Part shown: positions 24,908-33,525 of the stretch, one piece after another
Layout: each line of letters opens with the position of its first letter
How positions within the stretch are numbered: the stretch's first letter is position 1
Assembly (NCBI GenBank): GCA_964631605.1
Contig: CAZVYG010000031.1
Location: 1-49,190, forward strand
Length of the DNA stretch: 49,190 nucleotides
Direction of reading: 5' to 3'
Origin: JARKQH01 sp964631605
GTDB taxonomy: Bacteria; Verrucomicrobiota; Verrucomicrobiia; Limisphaerales; UBA8199
Made by a program: the position numbers and the translations under genes
Notes under the pieces: generated by a model
What the model was told of the DNA's origin: nothing
Database searches by the model: none
Seen by the model: the letters and a program-made list of their open reading frames with translations, nothing else

Positions 24908-26077
24908 TCACTCGAGATTGCGCCGCGTCTTGAGCGCCGTCAGGCCGATGAAAAACAGCGACGCCGCCAACAAGAAAGCCATGCTCCGCCACAACACCGC
25001 CCAGATTTCACCCGCCTGGAAAAGGGTTTGAATCGCAGTGACGAAATAGCGGGCGGGGACGAGGTAGGTCACACCCCGAATGACCGGCGGCATGCTGCGG
25101 ATTTCGTAAATGAACCCCGAGAGAATCAACGCGGGGAGGAAGGCGGCATTGAGCGCGGCCATGGCGGCATTGAACTGGTTGCGGGTCACAGTCGAGAGCA
25201 GCAGTCCCAGTCCCAGGCTGCTCCCCAAAAAAAGCGTCCCCACCAGCCACAGCACCAGCCACGAACCCCGAAACGGGACTCTTAACCCAAAAACCGCCAC
25301 CCCAACGCAAATGAACATGGCCACCGTTCCCAGCCCGTAATACGGCAGCAGCTTGCTCCACAGCAGTTCCCCGCGCGTCACCCGCGAGGCCAGCAACGCC
25401 TCCATGGTTCCCCGTTCCCATTCCCGCGCCACGACCAGCGAGGTCAACAGCGCGCCGATGACCGTCATGATGATGGTGATCGAACCCGGGATGAGGTAAT
25501 TCCGGCTCTCCGCCGAGGGATTGAACCAATAGCGTGGTTCGAGCGTGACGCCTTGGCTGGCGGGTTCGCCACGGCGTTCGGCCCGATGCTCCTGCCAGCC
25601 TTGCCAGGCGCCGCGCACGTAATTCTCCACGAAATTGGCGGTGTTCGGCTCGGCGCCATCGGTCACCAGCAAGAGCGGCGCGGAATCGCCTTCCCGCTTC
25701 AACCTTTCCGAGAAGTCCGAAGGGATGATCACAAAACCCCGCACCCGGCCGCGACTCAGGGTCTCCCCCATCTGGTTCCGGGTTTCAGCCGGCACCAGGC
25801 GCAGGTAAGGCGAGCCGGCCAGGCTGGCGGCAAAGTCCCGCGCCTCGGGCCCCTGATCCTCCATCACCAGCCCCACGCGCAGCGCGGTGGAATCCAGGTT
25901 GATCCCATAGCCAAAAATGAACAGCAACACCACGGGCAGAACAAATGCGATCAAAATGCTGCTCGGGTCACGAACGATTTGCAGAGATTCCTTGCGGCAC
26001 AACGCCAGCAGGCGCCGCACGGACCCGCGTCGCGGGGCCGGCCCCGCAGTGTGGAGAGGGGAACTGTCAGAGTTCAT
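24908..26077 (-). CDS. ybhS: ABC-2 type permease, YbhS-like
   Basis: A 389-residue ABC-2 permease, partner of the adjacent 364-residue permease. It begins with a cytoplasmic stretch RRLLALCRKESLQIVRDPSS, then one transmembrane segment with VLPVVLLFIFGYGINLDS. A periplasmic domain follows, then REWERGTMEALLASRVTRGE, the ATPase-contacting loop, and five hydrophobic segments. Its ATG overlaps the stop of the ATPase gene by 4 nt (ATGA type), indicating translational coupling. The two permeases share architecture but differ in sequence, as YbhS and YbhR do. Confidence 0.88.
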   Translation of the reverse strand: MNSDSSPLHTAGPAPRRGSVRRLLALCRKESLQIVRDPSSILIAFVLPVVLLFIFGYGINLDSTALRVGLVMEDQGPEARDFAASLAGSPYLRLVPAETRNQMGETLSRGRVRGFVIIPSDFSERLKREGDSAPLLLVTDGAEPNTANFVENYVRGAWQGWQEHRAERRGEPASQGVTLEPRYWFNPSAESRNYLIPGSITIIMTVIGALLTSLVVAREWERGTMEALLASRVTRGELLWSKLLPYYGLGTVAMFICVGVAVFGLRVPFRGSWLVLWLVGTLFLGSSLGLGLLLSTVTRNQFNAAMAALNAAFLPALILSGFIYEIRSMPPVIRGVTYLVPARYFVTAIQTLFQAGEIWAVLWRSMAFLLAASLFFIGLTALKTRRNLE

Positions 26078-27834
26078 CGGTTACTCTCCCCGGCCTGGTT
26101 CAGGCCCAGCGGGTTCCCGGGCTCCTGTTGCCGCACCAGCCCGACAAAGGCATCCTCCATGGACGGCTCGGGTTGGTCCGCGGCGGCGACCTGGCTTTTG
26201 AGGTGATCGGGACTGCCGGCGGCGATGATGCGTCCGCGATGGACCAGGGCCACGCGGTCGCAATACTCCGCCTCGTCCATAAAATGTGTGGTGACTATAA
26301 TGGTGACCTGCTTTTCCACCAGGCCGTTGATGTGCGCCCAGAATTCGCGCCGGGTGACGGGGTCCACTCCCGAGGTCGGCTCGTCCAGGAACAGAATATC
26401 CGGCTCGTGCATCAGCGCGCACGCCAGCGCCAGCCGCTGTTTGTAGCCCAACGGCAGGGAATCGGTCGGGGCGTCGAGCAGGGGCTCGAACTTGAAAGCG
26501 TTCACCAAACGCTCGACGGCCTCCCGCTGTGACCGACCTCGCAGGCCGTAGGCCCCGGAGAAAAAGGCGAGGTTCTGCCCCACCGTCAAGTTGCCATAAA
26601 GGGAAAACTTCTGCGCCATGTAGCCGAGCTTCTGGCGCGCCTGGCTCGGGCTTTTCTTCAAGTCAATTCCCATGACCCGCGCCTCGCCCGAGGTCGGCGC
26701 CAGCAAACCGCAGAGCATCCGGAACGTGGTGGACTTGCCGGCCCCGTTCGGCCCCAGCAACCCAAACACCTCGCCGCGCCGGACCTCAAAAGTCACACGT
26801 GCCACCGCGACAAAATCCCCGAACTTGCGCGTGAGCTCGCGCGCCTCGACCACGATTTCGTGGTCAGCCCGGACTTGGTGCGCGTGCCGGGCCAGCACGG
26901 ATTCCCCGGCCGGACCGCCGCCCAGCGCATCCATGAAGGCATCCTCGAAACGAGGCGATACCGGGACGAGCCTGGCGGCTGGCCCGGCCTCGAGTTGCCG
27001 CAGATCCGGGGGTGAATGGCCGGTCCGCAACACCAGGCGGACGCTGTGGCCTTGAATCACTCCATCGAGAACTTCCGGCCGGCCAAGCGCCCGGGTCAGC
27101 ACCTGGCGCCGGTTGCCCGCAATGTCCCGCGCCTGAAAGCAGCGGCCTGTTAACCGGCCGGTCAGCTTCGCCGGTTCGCCTGCAAACAATACTTCCCCTT
27201 CGTTAAGCAGCAGCACCTCCTGGCACAATTCGGCTTCGTCCAGATACGCCGTGCTCCAAACCACCGTGAGCCCTTCGGCCACCAGTTCATGGACCATCCG
27301 CCACAGCTCCCGTCGCGATATTGGGTCCACCCCCACCCCCGGTTCGTCCAGCAGCAGGATTTCCGGCCGTCCCAACAGGGCGCACGCCAGCCCGAGTTTC
27401 TGTTTCATCCCGCCCGACAACCTGCCGGCCAGCCGGCCGGTGAAGCGGGACAGGTCGGTGAAGGCGAGCAGGCGGTCGAACGAAGTCCGCCTCTCGCGGC
27501 CCGTTATCCCCCGCAGGTCGGCGTGCAATTGCAGGTTCTCCGCCACCGTCAAATCCTCATACAACCCGAATTTTTGGGGCATGTAACCGATTACCGGCGC
27601 GAGCGTGGCTGCATCCTTCGCGGGGTTAAGGCCCTTCACAACCACTCGGCCCTCGGTAGGCGTCAGCAGTCCGGCCATCAACCTTAACAACGTGGTTTTG
27701 CCCGCTCCATCCGGACCCACCACTCCTGTAACAATCCCGCCGCGAAGTGGGGCGGTGATCCCATTCAAGGCGGGCCGCTTCGCTCCCGGAAAGGCTTTGC
27801 GCAACCCCTCGAGCTGGATGACGGGCGCGGACAT
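26074..27834 (-). CDS. ybhF: Double ABC ATPase, YbhF-like
   Basis: A 586-residue protein with two complete ABC ATPase domains in one chain. The first (about residues 5-220) has Walker A GPDGAGKTTLLRL, signature LSGGMKQKLGLA and Walker B ILLLDEPGVGVDP. The second (about 335-560) has GPNGAGKSTTFRM, a divergent signature LPLGYKQRLALA in which the usual LSGG is replaced, and ILFLDEPTSGVDP. The divergent signature implies one weaker ATP site, common in asymmetric ABC pairs. It energises export through the two downstream permeases. It sits 1 nt from the membrane-fusion gene and overlaps the next permease gene by 4 nt. Confidence 0.92.
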   Translation of the reverse strand: MSAPVIQLEGLRKAFPGAKRPALNGITAPLRGGIVTGVVGPDGAGKTTLLRLMAGLLTPTEGRVVVKGLNPAKDAATLAPVIGYMPQKFGLYEDLTVAENLQLHADLRGITGRERRTSFDRLLAFTDLSRFTGRLAGRLSGGMKQKLGLACALLGRPEILLLDEPGVGVDPISRRELWRMVHELVAEGLTVVWSTAYLDEAELCQEVLLLNEGEVLFAGEPAKLTGRLTGRCFQARDIAGNRRQVLTRALGRPEVLDGVIQGHSVRLVLRTGHSPPDLRQLEAGPAARLVPVSPRFEDAFMDALGGGPAGESVLARHAHQVRADHEIVVEARELTRKFGDFVAVARVTFEVRRGEVFGLLGPNGAGKSTTFRMLCGLLAPTSGEARVMGIDLKKSPSQARQKLGYMAQKFSLYGNLTVGQNLAFFSGAYGLRGRSQREAVERLVNAFKFEPLLDAPTDSLPLGYKQRLALACALMHEPDILFLDEPTSGVDPVTRREFWAHINGLVEKQVTIIVTTHFMDEAEYCDRVALVHRGRIIAAGSPDHLKSQVAAADQPEPSMEDAFVGLVRQQEPGNPLGLNQAGESNR

Positions 27835-27835
27835 T

Positions 27836-28825
27836 TTAATCGCTGCTTCGCACTTGGACGGTTACGGGCATGCCCTGGCGCAAACCTTCATCCGGGTTTT
27901 CCACCACCACCCGCAGCCGATACACCAGCGAGGTGCGGAGTTCGGCGGTTTCCACCGTCTTGGGCGTGAACTCCGCCCGGGGCGAAATGTAACCGATTTT
28001 GCCCCGATACGGTTTCGCCGGTCGCGAGTCGGTGTAAATATCCACGGTCATGCCTGGATGGATTTTACCCAGGTCAGGCTCGCGGATATAGGCCCGGACC
28101 CACACCGGTTCGCGCAGGGATAAAGTCAGGACCGTCGCGCCGGCCTGAACCACCGCGCCGGGTTCCTGCGCCCGCGTCAGCACCACGCCTGCGGTTGGAG
28201 CCCGAAGGACCGTGTCCTCCACCTGCAATTCCGCCCGGGCCAGGGCCGCTTTCGCCCGCGCCAGCTCCGCGCGCGCCTGCTGAATTTCCTCCGGCCGAAA
28301 ACCCGCCTCCAGCAGCCGAAGTTGTTCCTGCGCCGAAGCCAGCCTCGCCTGCGCCTCGCGCGCGCGCGCCTCCGCGTCATCCCGATCCTGTTGCGAGACT
28401 GCCCGGCTGGCCAGCAGCTCCTCCTGCCGCCGGAAGATCCGCTCGGCGTTGGTCAGGGTGACCTCGCGTTCGCGCAACACCGCCCGGGCTTGGGCAACCT
28501 CCTCCGTCCGATACCCCGCCTCGACCCATCGCACCCGCGCGGCCAGGGATTCCATCTGGGCTTGGGCCTCCGCCAGCGCCCGTTCGTAGGGCGCGGCGTC
28601 CAGTCGTGCCAGCACCTCCCCGGCCTGGGCCGCATCGCCCTCGTCCCGAAGAACCTCGGCAATCCGGCCCGATACCCGAAACCCGAGATTCACCTCTCGG
28701 ATGTCCACATTGCCGTAAAGCTGAACCGGCGCATCGCCAACAGCGCGTTTCCGGTTCTGGTTCCAAATCAGCGCGCCGGCGCCGAGCGCCAACAATAGGA
28801 GTATGAACAGGATCTTCTTTTTCAT
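27836..28825 (-). CDS. ybhG: HlyD-family membrane fusion protein, YbhG-like
   Basis: A 329-residue periplasmic adaptor. Residues 1-22 form an N-terminal signal anchor (MKKKILFILLLLALGAGALI). A lipoyl-like half (GNVDIREVNLGFRVSGRIAEV) follows, then a long alpha-helical hairpin rich in Ala, Arg, Glu and Gln (about residues 85-200), the second lipoyl half (DTVLRAPTAGVVL) and a beta-barrel domain (MTVDIYTDSRPAKPYRGKIGYISP). This is the type that bridges an inner-membrane exporter and an outer-membrane channel. Length is close to E. coli YbhG. It overlaps the regulator gene by 4 nt. No outer-membrane TolC-like gene is in the window. Confidence 0.92.
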   Translation of the reverse strand: MKKKILFILLLLALGAGALIWNQNRKRAVGDAPVQLYGNVDIREVNLGFRVSGRIAEVLRDEGDAAQAGEVLARLDAAPYERALAEAQAQMESLAARVRWVEAGYRTEEVAQARAVLREREVTLTNAERIFRRQEELLASRAVSQQDRDDAEARAREAQARLASAQEQLRLLEAGFRPEEIQQARAELARAKAALARAELQVEDTVLRAPTAGVVLTRAQEPGAVVQAGATVLTLSLREPVWVRAYIREPDLGKIHPGMTVDIYTDSRPAKPYRGKIGYISPRAEFTPKTVETAELRTSLVYRLRVVVENPDEGLRQGMPVTVQVRSSD

Positions 28826-29583
28826 GGGATGAGTGACGGGGCGGGGGCTGTGCTTGGGAGCGGGGTCTTAGCCGGCGGTGCGGCCGGTTGCTGAACCCCC
28901 TGGCGGGCCAGACCCTCCAGCAGGACGCGCACATGTTCTTCTATCAGGCCCCCCACCCACCGGGCTTTCGCTCCCTCGAGATGCTTCCATCCGAGCCGCC
29001 GCAGAATCCCCTCGCGCGCCATGGCGAAGAAATAGACCTGGCCCATCAGCATGTGAGTGCGCACAATCACTTCCCGCTGCCGCGGGTCGCGTCCCAGTGC
29101 CATGCCCACCAGAAAACACAATGCCTCATGGAGTTCGCGGAAGCCGCGGGTGTAAAGCAGCTCGAAGCCCGACGTCGGGTTGAGCTGCTCCCGCACAATT
29201 AGTTGGCCAATGGCCACCGCCTCGTCCCGGCTGAGCATGCGGAGGTAAACCTCCCGCAGGAACGCTTGCAACAATTCAGTCGCCCGGGCGGGGGACCGCT
29301 CCCCGGAGCGGCGCAGCAGTTGAATCTGCCCCAACACGTCCCCCAACCGCGCCCGGATTTCTCCGACTACCGCTTCGATCACCGCCAGGTAAAACCTTCG
29401 CTTGTTGCCAAAGTAATACGAAATCGCGGCCACGTTCTGCCCGGCCGCCCGCGCCACCTCGCGCACGGTGGCTCCGCGCGGGCCTTTCTCGCCAAAAACC
29501 CGCAATCCGGCCTCCAGCAGCCGGAGCCGTGCCCGGTCGCGCTTGCTGTGGCCGCCGGGCGGCAGATGGAAGGTAGTCGTCAT
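28822..29583 (-). CDS. cecR: TetR-family repressor, CecR-like
   Basis: A 253-residue transcription factor, first gene of the efflux operon. The N-terminal helix-turn-helix is RLLEAGLRVFGEKGPRGATVREVARAAGQNVAAISYYFGNKRRFYLA in substance (about residues 18-64; the YYFGNK recognition end is diagnostic of TetR proteins). The C-terminal region, about 190 residues, is the ligand and dimer domain and resembles CecR in length and gene context. ATG 29583 is chosen because the longer frame runs through the promoter region. By analogy with E. coli CecR it should repress its own operon and be released by a toxic ligand. Two palindromes just upstream (29599-29633) are the likely operators. Confidence 0.88.
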   Translation of the reverse strand: MTTTFHLPPGGHSKRDRARLRLLEAGLRVFGEKGPRGATVREVARAAGQNVAAISYYFGNKRRFYLAVIEAVVGEIRARLGDVLGQIQLLRRSGERSPARATELLQAFLREVYLRMLSRDEAVAIGQLIVREQLNPTSGFELLYTRGFRELHEALCFLVGMALGRDPRQREVIVRTHMLMGQVYFFAMAREGILRRLGWKHLEGAKARWVGGLIEEHVRVLLEGLARQGVQQPAAPPAKTPLPSTAPAPSLIP

Positions 29584-29598
29584 CAACGCAACCAATTT

Positions 29599-29633
29599 AA
29601 ACAAATGTTTTAAAAAGTCAAACGGTCGTTTGA
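29599..29633 (-). promoter_or_regulatory. Promoter of the cecR-like operon with two phased palindromic operators
   Basis: Two inverted repeats with the same layout: AAACA-AA-TGTTT (29599-29610) and TCAAACG-GT-CGTTTGA (29618-29633). Their centres are 21 bp apart, two helical turns, so both would face the same side of the DNA. On the minus strand a possible -35 (TTGACT, 29621-29616) overlaps the second palindrome, and a possible -10 (TAAATT, 29599-29594) touches the first, with a 16-bp spacer. Transcription would start only a few bases before the ATG at 29583. Binding of the adjacent TetR protein here would block RNA polymerase. The palindromes are seen; the role is inferred. Confidence 0.65.
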
Positions 29634-29785
29634 AAATAACGGCTCGGGTGGACACCCAGCCCTGTCGGGCCGCCCCACACCCGGCCGCGGCACGCATTGC
29701 CGGGAGGGTGGCGCGCACGGCGGCCCACCACTCTACACGGCCGCCAATCCGGTTGACGCTCCTCGGAAGCCCCGGCACACGCACC

Positions 29786-29810
29786 GCCGGAGAGCCCATC
29801 GCCCTCCGGC
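29786..29810 (-). terminator. Hairpin after the GT-C-like gene
   Basis: A perfect 7-bp stem (GCCGGAG at 29786-29792 with CTCCGGC at 29804-29810) and an 11-nt loop lie 18 nt after the minus-strand stop at 29828. There is no T run on either side, so it is a weak candidate for a terminator or RNA-protecting hairpin between this gene and the cecR-like promoter. Confidence 0.35.
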
Positions 29811-29827
29811 TTAGGCCCGATCGGGAA

Positions 29828-31684
29828 TCACTCGCGGCTCTTGCGCCACCGGTCGCGGTCCGTGAGGAAGAGTTGTCCCGATGCAAACAGGCCAGGCATG
29901 CTCGAGCGCAGCGGGAAAGTCGGCGGCACCTGCTGGCGGTTTACGATGAAGTCCAAAAGAAGCGCGCCCCAGGTTGACTCGGGGGCGGATTGCAGCAGTT
30001 CCCCGTGGAATTTGCGGTCCAGTGTGCGCTGGGTGAGGTAGAGGCCCTTGATCGGCTTCTGCAACGAATCAATCGCGAAATAGTCTGTTTGCGCGCTCAG
30101 GGTCAGCCAAACCGACTGGCGCTGCCCGTACCAGGCGACCGCCCAAGGCATATCGCTCATGGTCAACTCCTCCGGCTCCATCAGATTGGCAATCCCTTGA
30201 ATGATGGCAGGGTGATACGGAGGGTAGGTCAGTGGGACCGGTCGCGGCAGCAAGAGCGTGAGGATCAAGGGCAGCGAGAACAAGACCGCAAACAGCGCGA
30301 TGACCACATAGCGCAGCTCGCGGAACGGGAAGTCCACCTGGTCGAGGATCAGCAGGAACAGACTCACTCCATAAGCAATCACCAACGGGCCGAACAAGAC
30401 CAGGAGATTCTCCGTGTTGATGTCGGGGGAGTCTTCCGAAAGCTGGGTTTTGCCAAAGGCCTGCACCACGAAAGCGACGGCAATGGCCCCCAGCAGAAAA
30501 TGCCGCAGACGCTGCGTCGCCGGGTTTCGGAATGGGACCAACAAACCCGCCAGGAAAAACGCGGCCAGCCACGTGCCCCCCAGCCGCGGCAGGTCGTCCT
30601 GAATCATCTTCAAACTGTTGACCTGGACCTTGGTCCGCAGCGCGCCCAGTGTGTCCTTGGTTCGAAACACGTCCAGGAGGGTGTCGCCCAGGTCCGCCTC
30701 AAGCGTCCGCTGCAGTTGGAAGTCCGGCGAGGCCCCGGTCTTCTCGATGATCGTGTAGGTCGCCGTGCCGAAAGCCCGGCCGCTCACGTTCAGGTTGCGG
30801 ATAATCCAGGGGGTTAACACGGCCGCAAACATCAGCAGGCTGACCAACGACAGGAGGACGGCTCTGCGGCTGCTGATCAAGAGCACAAAAACCGCCACGG
30901 GTACGATCATCCAGCCGAAAGCGTAGCGAGTAAGCCCTCCCACCCCGGTCAGCAATCCCGCGAACGCAGCCAGCAGAAACAGCCGACCCATACCTCCTCG
31001 CGGTTCCCGGTTTTCCTCCTCGAACACGATCAGACACCACGCGAGCCCCAGAAAAATAACCAGCAACAACATCGTCGAGAGTCCCGAAACGCTGAATCGC
31101 CACAGCAAATCCGTGCCCAGCATCAGCAGGGCTGACAGCCAGGCCACCGACCGGTCGAACAACCGGCGCGCCAGAAAAAACACCATCGCCACCGCGATCA
31201 GCAGCAGCACCTGGTTGAATACCGCAATCAGAAAATCCGGCTGGTATCGCCAGAAATTACCGCGAAGGTTCCAAAACGCCTGCGTCTTCTCCGGCAACGG
31301 ATAGCGGAACGGCAGGGCCTTCATCAAACCCGCCAGCACCACCGGGTAAACCGGAGGATTCGCCAGGTCCGGATGCGGCGTCCGGAGTTGGGAAAAGTCG
31401 GCGACCTCCCCGACAGTGGGAACGGCCTTGGTCTCCTGGTTCCGTTTCTTGATCAGGTACATACTCAGCGGCCGGATAAAGAGCGTCGTGTAACCCTTGC
31501 CCTCCGAAACATTGCGCGCCAGTTGGGCCGCATCCATCGCCTCCAGCGTGTTCATGTTCTTGAAGCCCCGGAAATTGTAGGCCACCGCCAGCATCAGGAC
31601 CGCCAGCACCAGCGCGGCGCTGCGGAGGTAACGCATGCCTCCAGCCACCTCCAGGCGATGAATGAATTTTTGTAAGAAGTCCAT
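29828..31684 (-). CDS. Polytopic membrane protein, GT-C glycosyltransferase-like
   Basis: A 618-residue integral membrane protein with about ten to twelve hydrophobic segments. The first extracytoplasmic loop has EAMDAAQLARNVSEGKGYTT, then HPDLANPPVYPVV. This resembles the acidic loop 1 and the D-x-Y/P-P-x-Y style of GT-C enzymes of the PMT/ArnT clan, which transfer a sugar from a polyprenyl-phosphate donor on the outer face. The loop after residue 490 forms a soluble C-terminal domain (about 110 residues). Substrate and acceptor cannot be told, and a non-enzymatic role is possible. It starts 3 nt after the NtrC-type gene stop and so belongs to that transcript. Confidence 0.7.
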   Translation of the reverse strand: MDFLQKFIHRLEVAGGMRYLRSAALVLAVLMLAVAYNFRGFKNMNTLEAMDAAQLARNVSEGKGYTTLFIRPLSMYLIKKRNQETKAVPTVGEVADFSQLRTPHPDLANPPVYPVVLAGLMKALPFRYPLPEKTQAFWNLRGNFWRYQPDFLIAVFNQVLLLIAVAMVFFLARRLFDRSVAWLSALLMLGTDLLWRFSVSGLSTMLLLVIFLGLAWCLIVFEEENREPRGGMGRLFLLAAFAGLLTGVGGLTRYAFGWMIVPVAVFVLLISSRRAVLLSLVSLLMFAAVLTPWIIRNLNVSGRAFGTATYTIIEKTGASPDFQLQRTLEADLGDTLLDVFRTKDTLGALRTKVQVNSLKMIQDDLPRLGGTWLAAFFLAGLLVPFRNPATQRLRHFLLGAIAVAFVVQAFGKTQLSEDSPDINTENLLVLFGPLVIAYGVSLFLLILDQVDFPFRELRYVVIALFAVLFSLPLILTLLLPRPVPLTYPPYHPAIIQGIANLMEPEELTMSDMPWAVAWYGQRQSVWLTLSAQTDYFAIDSLQKPIKGLYLTQRTLDRKFHGELLQSAPESTWGALLLDFIVNRQQVPPTFPLRSSMPGLFASGQLFLTDRDRWRKSRE

Positions 31685-31687
31685 AGA

Positions 31688-33061
31688 TTAAAGTGATTCC
31701 AACTGGTATTCGCTAAGTTTCCGGTAGAGGGTTCGCCGGCTCATGCCCAGTCGCTGCGCCGCCTGCGTTCGATTTCCCTGAGTTTCCTGCAGGGCCCGAA
31801 TGATCAGCCGCTTCTCCGCCTCTTGCACCGTCATGGGCGGCGGGACGGCCTGCGCATTGGGCGTTGTGGCTGAGGGCGTCTCGCGTGGCGGGTTTCGGAC
31901 CGAGGACGGCAGGTCCCGGGCGGTGACTTTATCGCCGCGACAGAGCACCACCGCATGCTCGATGGCGGTCCGCAATTCCCGCACATTGCCCGGCCAGTCA
32001 TGCTGAACCAGGATTTCCATCGCCTCGCTGGTGAATCCCTTGACCGTCTTGCCGTTCTCCTTGGCGAATTCGGCCAGGAACGCCCCGGCCAGCAACGGGA
32101 TGTCCTCCCGCCGCTCCCGCAGCGGCGGCAGCCAGATTTCCACCACCCGCAGCCGGAAGAACAAGTCCTCCCGAAAGGTTCCCGCCTTCACCATCTCCGC
32201 GAGATTCTTGTTCGTGGCGGCGATGAGCCGCACATCCGCCGTCAGGGTCTTGTTGGACCCCACTCGCTCGAACGTTCGCTCCCCCAGAAAGCGCAACAGT
32301 TTGATCTGAAGCGTGGCGTCAATTTCGCCAATTTCATCCAGAAAGAGGGTGCCCCCCTGGGCCTGCTCGAACCGCCCAATGCGCCGTTCATAGGCGCCGG
32401 TGAATGCCCCCTTTTCATGGCCGAACAGCTCGCTCTCCAGCAGCGTCGGCGTCAGCGCCGCGCAATGCACGGTCACCATCGGCTGCCTGGCCCGGGGACT
32501 GAGCTGGTGAATCACCTTCGCGACCAATTCCTTGCCCGTCCCGCTTTCCCCCTGCAGCAACACCGTTGCGCGCGTCGGCGCCACCTGCTGCACCACCTCG
32601 AAGACCTCCCGCATCGCCGCGGATTCCCCCACCACACCCTCCATCCCGAACTTTGCGTCGAGCTGCTGCCGCAGGGCCACATTCTCCACCTCGAGGTTCT
32701 GCTGCCGCAGCGCCCGCGCAATCCGCATCTCCAACTCGTCAATCTGAAGGCGCCCCTTGGCGATGTAATCGTCCGCACCCCGCTTCATCGCCTCGACCGC
32801 CAGCTCCTCCGAGCCGTAAGCCGTCATCAAAATGCAGATCGGCGGCTTGGACAGCGACTTGGCTCGCGCGATCAGCTTCATCCCGTCCTCGGAGGGCAGG
32901 CGGAAATCGGTCAATAAGACATCGAAATGTTCCTTTTCCAGCAGCTCCATGGCGGACCGCGCATCTTCGGCCAGGTAAACATCATAACGATCTTCCAACG
33001 CCGCCCGAAGCCCCTCGCGCGTCGTCTTCTCATCGTCCACGATCAACAGTGTGGGTGTCAT
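31688..33061 (-). CDS. NtrC-family sigma-54-dependent response regulator
   Basis: A 457-residue three-domain activator. The receiver domain (1-120) has the acidic pair in LLIVDDEKT, the phosphorylation Asp in LLTDFRLPSEDG (about residue 52) and a Lys in DYIAKGRLQ; the usual Pro after that Lys is Gly. The AAA+ domain (about 145-375) has GESGTGKE, the sigma-54-contact loop GAFTGA (about 217) and FLDEIGEID. The C-terminal Fis-type helix-turn-helix is QGNRTQAAQRLGMSRRTLYRKL. It hydrolyses ATP to open sigma-54 promoters. No histidine kinase is adjacent, so its partner is elsewhere. ATG 33061 is chosen over ATG 33112 because it places the first receiver strand at the N-terminus. The GT-C-like gene follows after 3 nt. 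Confidence 0.93.
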   Translation of the reverse strand: MTPTLLIVDDEKTTREGLRAALEDRYDVYLAEDARSAMELLEKEHFDVLLTDFRLPSEDGMKLIARAKSLSKPPICILMTAYGSEELAVEAMKRGADDYIAKGRLQIDELEMRIARALRQQNLEVENVALRQQLDAKFGMEGVVGESAAMREVFEVVQQVAPTRATVLLQGESGTGKELVAKVIHQLSPRARQPMVTVHCAALTPTLLESELFGHEKGAFTGAYERRIGRFEQAQGGTLFLDEIGEIDATLQIKLLRFLGERTFERVGSNKTLTADVRLIAATNKNLAEMVKAGTFREDLFFRLRVVEIWLPPLRERREDIPLLAGAFLAEFAKENGKTVKGFTSEAMEILVQHDWPGNVRELRTAIEHAVVLCRGDKVTARDLPSSVRNPPRETPSATTPNAQAVPPPMTVQEAEKRLIIRALQETQGNRTQAAQRLGMSRRTLYRKLSEYQLESL

Positions 33062-33142
33062 GTCCTGACCGATTACCCGCGGCAGGTTACACAAGGAGAA
33101 CGCCTTATACAACTCCCAATCCGGTGCGGGAGGTCGTCCCCC

Positions 33143-33319
33143 TTACCGGCTGGTGCTCAAAAAGTATAGAATGCACGCCACCAACGCGGAGACCGCCAGG
33201 CCCGTGGCGATGGACCATCGCAGGATCATTCGCCGCTTCCGACGCAGCGCCCTTCCGCCCATCCCGGGAAGCAGGTAGTAGCGATCCCGCTCTTTCTTTC
33301 GTCCAAACCAAGCCTTCAT
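33143..33319 (-). CDS. Small single-pass membrane protein (58 residues)
   Basis: An ATG at 33319 opens a 58-codon frame closed by TAA at 33143. The N-terminal 33 residues are strongly basic (MKAWFGRKKERDRYYLLPGM, then RALRRKRR). A single transmembrane helix follows (about 34-54, WSIATGLAVSALVACILYFL) with a four-residue tail. The positive-inside rule puts the N-terminus in the cytoplasm. The arrangement of basic head and clean hydrophobic helix is unlikely by chance, and the competing frame of similar length has no such pattern. It lies 81 nt upstream of the NtrC-type gene on the same strand and may be part of that transcript. Function unknown. Confidence 0.6.
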   Translation of the reverse strand: MKAWFGRKKERDRYYLLPGMGGRALRRKRRMILRWSIATGLAVSALVACILYFLSTSR

Positions 33320-33525
33320 TTCAACGACTCGACTCGCCGCCCGCGGGCGGTCACAAGCGAGTCTGTGCCAGCGTTCCCTGTCTTGTCAATCTCGGCGGCT
33401 GGCGGTCGAAACATCGCCCCTTCCTTGACGACACCGTCCCGCCTTCGAGCCTAAGACGACTTTGAGCCTTGCCACCCTCTCTCCCTCACACCCGCGCGAC
33501 ATTCAGGGTTCGATCGTCAGTCCGT

